Below, piece after piece: positions 15,378-15,799 of a DNA stretch of 15,799 nucleotides. This DNA is from CAZUQP01 sp964484285 (GTDB lineage Bacteria > Pseudomonadota > Gammaproteobacteria > DSM-16500): NCBI GenBank assembly GCA_964484285.1, contig CAZAEO010000045.1:1-15799 (forward strand), in the 5' to 3' direction. A program made the translations under genes and the position numbers. The notes beneath the pieces are model-generated. The model saw only the letters and a program-made list of their open reading frames with translations. It did not search any database and was not told the DNA's origin. The number at the start of each line of letters is the position of its first letter. Position 1 is the first letter of the stretch.

Positions 15378-15641
15378 TCACTCAGGTGCTTTTGAATTAC
15401 CGCCCATTTTTTCACATTTGGATTTAGAAGTCATCATAACCCCTTTCCCTTTGCATTCATTCTGCCCTTTGCAACCGGTTGTAGCCGTTTTACATTGACT
15501 TTTTCCTTTGCATGAATTCACGCCATAACAAGGCATTTTGCTTGATTTTCCAGCAGCTAAAGCGGAGGAAACAGGCGCGGCAGCAAATGCAAATGCAGCA
15601 GCTGTTGCAAGTGTAAACCCAACTATCTTCTTTGTATCCAT
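15378..15641 (-). CDS. bufA: Cysteine-rich secreted RiPP precursor, bufferin (BufA2-like)
   Basis: An 87-residue precursor. Residues 1-29 form a classical Sec signal peptide: basic DTKK, a hydrophobic Ala/Phe-rich core, and cleavage likely after the ALA at 27-29. The mature part has six cysteines (38, 44, 50, 57, 63, 76) in a quasi-repeat of CxGxxx units (CYGVNS, CKGKSQ, CKGQNE, CKGKG), many lysines, and a final KCEKMGG. This matches what I recall of BufA2-type bufferin precursors, periplasmic peptides in which some cysteines become thiooxazoles and which bind copper. The adjacent DUF692 and DUF2063 genes strongly support the call. The start at 15641 is chosen because AAAAGGAG ends nine bases upstream. 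An in-frame ATG at 15695 has no such signal and would spoil the signal peptide. Which cysteines are modified, and the metal bound, are inferences. Confidence 0.87.
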   Translation of the reverse strand: MDTKKIVGFTLATAAAFAFAAAPVSSALAAGKSSKMPCYGVNSCKGKSQCKTATTGCKGQNECKGKGVMMTSKSKCEKMGGNSKAPE

Positions 15642-15650
15642 AAACAAAAA

Positions 15651-15658
15651 CTCCTTTT
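15651..15658 (-). promoter_or_regulatory. Ribosome binding site of bufA
   Basis: AAAAGGAG on the minus strand lies nine bases before the ATG at 15641. It is the strongest such site in the operon and decides the start that yields a proper signal peptide. Confidence 0.85.
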
Positions 15659-15681
15659 CAATGATGAATGATACCCGATCG

Positions 15682-15701
15682 TTCCTTTCTAACAAAAGGA
15701 A
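15682..15701 (-). promoter_or_regulatory. Hairpin at the 5' end of the bufA leader
   Basis: TTCCTTT and AAAGGAA (15682-15688 and 15695-15701) form a seven-pair stem around a six-base loop, at or very near the predicted transcript start. It may stabilise the mRNA. The AAAGGAA arm resembles a Shine-Dalgarno but no ORF follows it at the right distance. Confidence 0.4.
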
Positions 15702-15706
15702 GCTTT

Positions 15707-15715
15707 ATTCTAGCA
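15707..15715 (-). promoter_or_regulatory. Extended -10 promoter of the buf operon
   Basis: On the minus strand the bases TGCTAGAAT (TG-N-TAGAAT) give an extended -10 element with five of six matches to TATAAT. No good -35 lies 17 bases upstream, which extended -10 promoters tolerate. The leader would be about 58 bases. No ECF-type pair of boxes was recognised with confidence. Confidence 0.45.
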
Positions 15716-15799
15716 AAATAATTTTTGAACTTCCTTCTTTTTTGGTAAGGCTCTGCGAATAAATAACTCGTACAGTTAGCGCTCAGGGTGGCGTTAGAT

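Noticed and set aside
13699..15641. Methanobactin (mbn) or Haemophilus-type oxazolin (hvf) cluster
   Set aside because: The precursor has a Sec signal peptide and a CxGxxx cysteine pattern unlike a short methanobactin leader-core. It lacks the EGKCGE repeats I associate with HvfA, so a bufferin-type assignment fits better.
15642..15695. Longer bufA start at 15695
   Set aside because: It would add charged residues before the signal peptide and has no ribosome binding site; AAAAGGAG lies before 15641.
1..15799. CRISPR array, tRNA, rRNA, prophage or insertion sequence with transposase
   Set aside because: No regularly spaced direct repeats, no cloverleaf or rRNA-like stretch, and no transposase, integrase or phage structural gene was seen.

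Overview
The window looks like a piece of an AT-rich gammaproteobacterial chromosome, most likely from the Legionellales (Legionella, Coxiella, Berkiella or Aquicella relatives). The gene order smc-zipA-ligA is a typical gammaproteobacterial core block. The left flank holds genes that look like those of a host-associated bacterium. That flank includes a protease with nuclear-localisation-like motifs and no signal peptide, and it sits behind a sequence matching the PmrA operator that controls many Dot/Icm effector genes in Legionella and Coxiella. The taxonomic call is inference; no rRNA or other marker is present.

Region 1 (about 1-5583, + strand) is an accessory block of three genes. The first is a 1112-residue protein with a Deg/HtrA-type serine protease core. 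Around the core are a long unrecognised N-terminal region, serine tracts, two lysine/arginine-rich clusters and an acidic tail. A short element of three consecutive hairpins follows. Then come a HAD-fold hydrolase of the DUF2608 type and a protein with a transglutaminase-like Cys-His-Asp arrangement. The last two genes abut and are probably co-transcribed.

Region 2 (5589-11883, - strand) is housekeeping: smc (chromosome organisation), zipA (FtsZ anchoring in division) and ligA (NAD-dependent DNA ligase). They are closely packed and read from a good sigma-70-type promoter upstream of smc.

Region 3 (11884-13660, + strand) opens with a 319-base non-coding interval. Most of it is a nearly end-to-end imperfect palindrome of about 199 bp that resembles a MITE or large palindromic repeat. 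Its right arm carries the Shine-Dalgarno of a membrane histidine kinase, which is followed by a single-domain response regulator.

Region 4 (13699-15720, - strand) is a compact RiPP operon of the bufferin type. It consists of a secreted cysteine-rich precursor (BufA2-like), an intergenic Rho-independent terminator, an MNIO/DUF692 enzyme (BufB) and its DUF2063 partner (BufC), with the last two overlapping. By family knowledge the product would be a periplasmic peptide with modified cysteines that binds copper. That would suit a bacterium exposed to copper inside phagocytic hosts. The strongest leads are this operon, the PmrA-box-controlled NLS-bearing protease, and the palindrome that can mask the start of the kinase gene.
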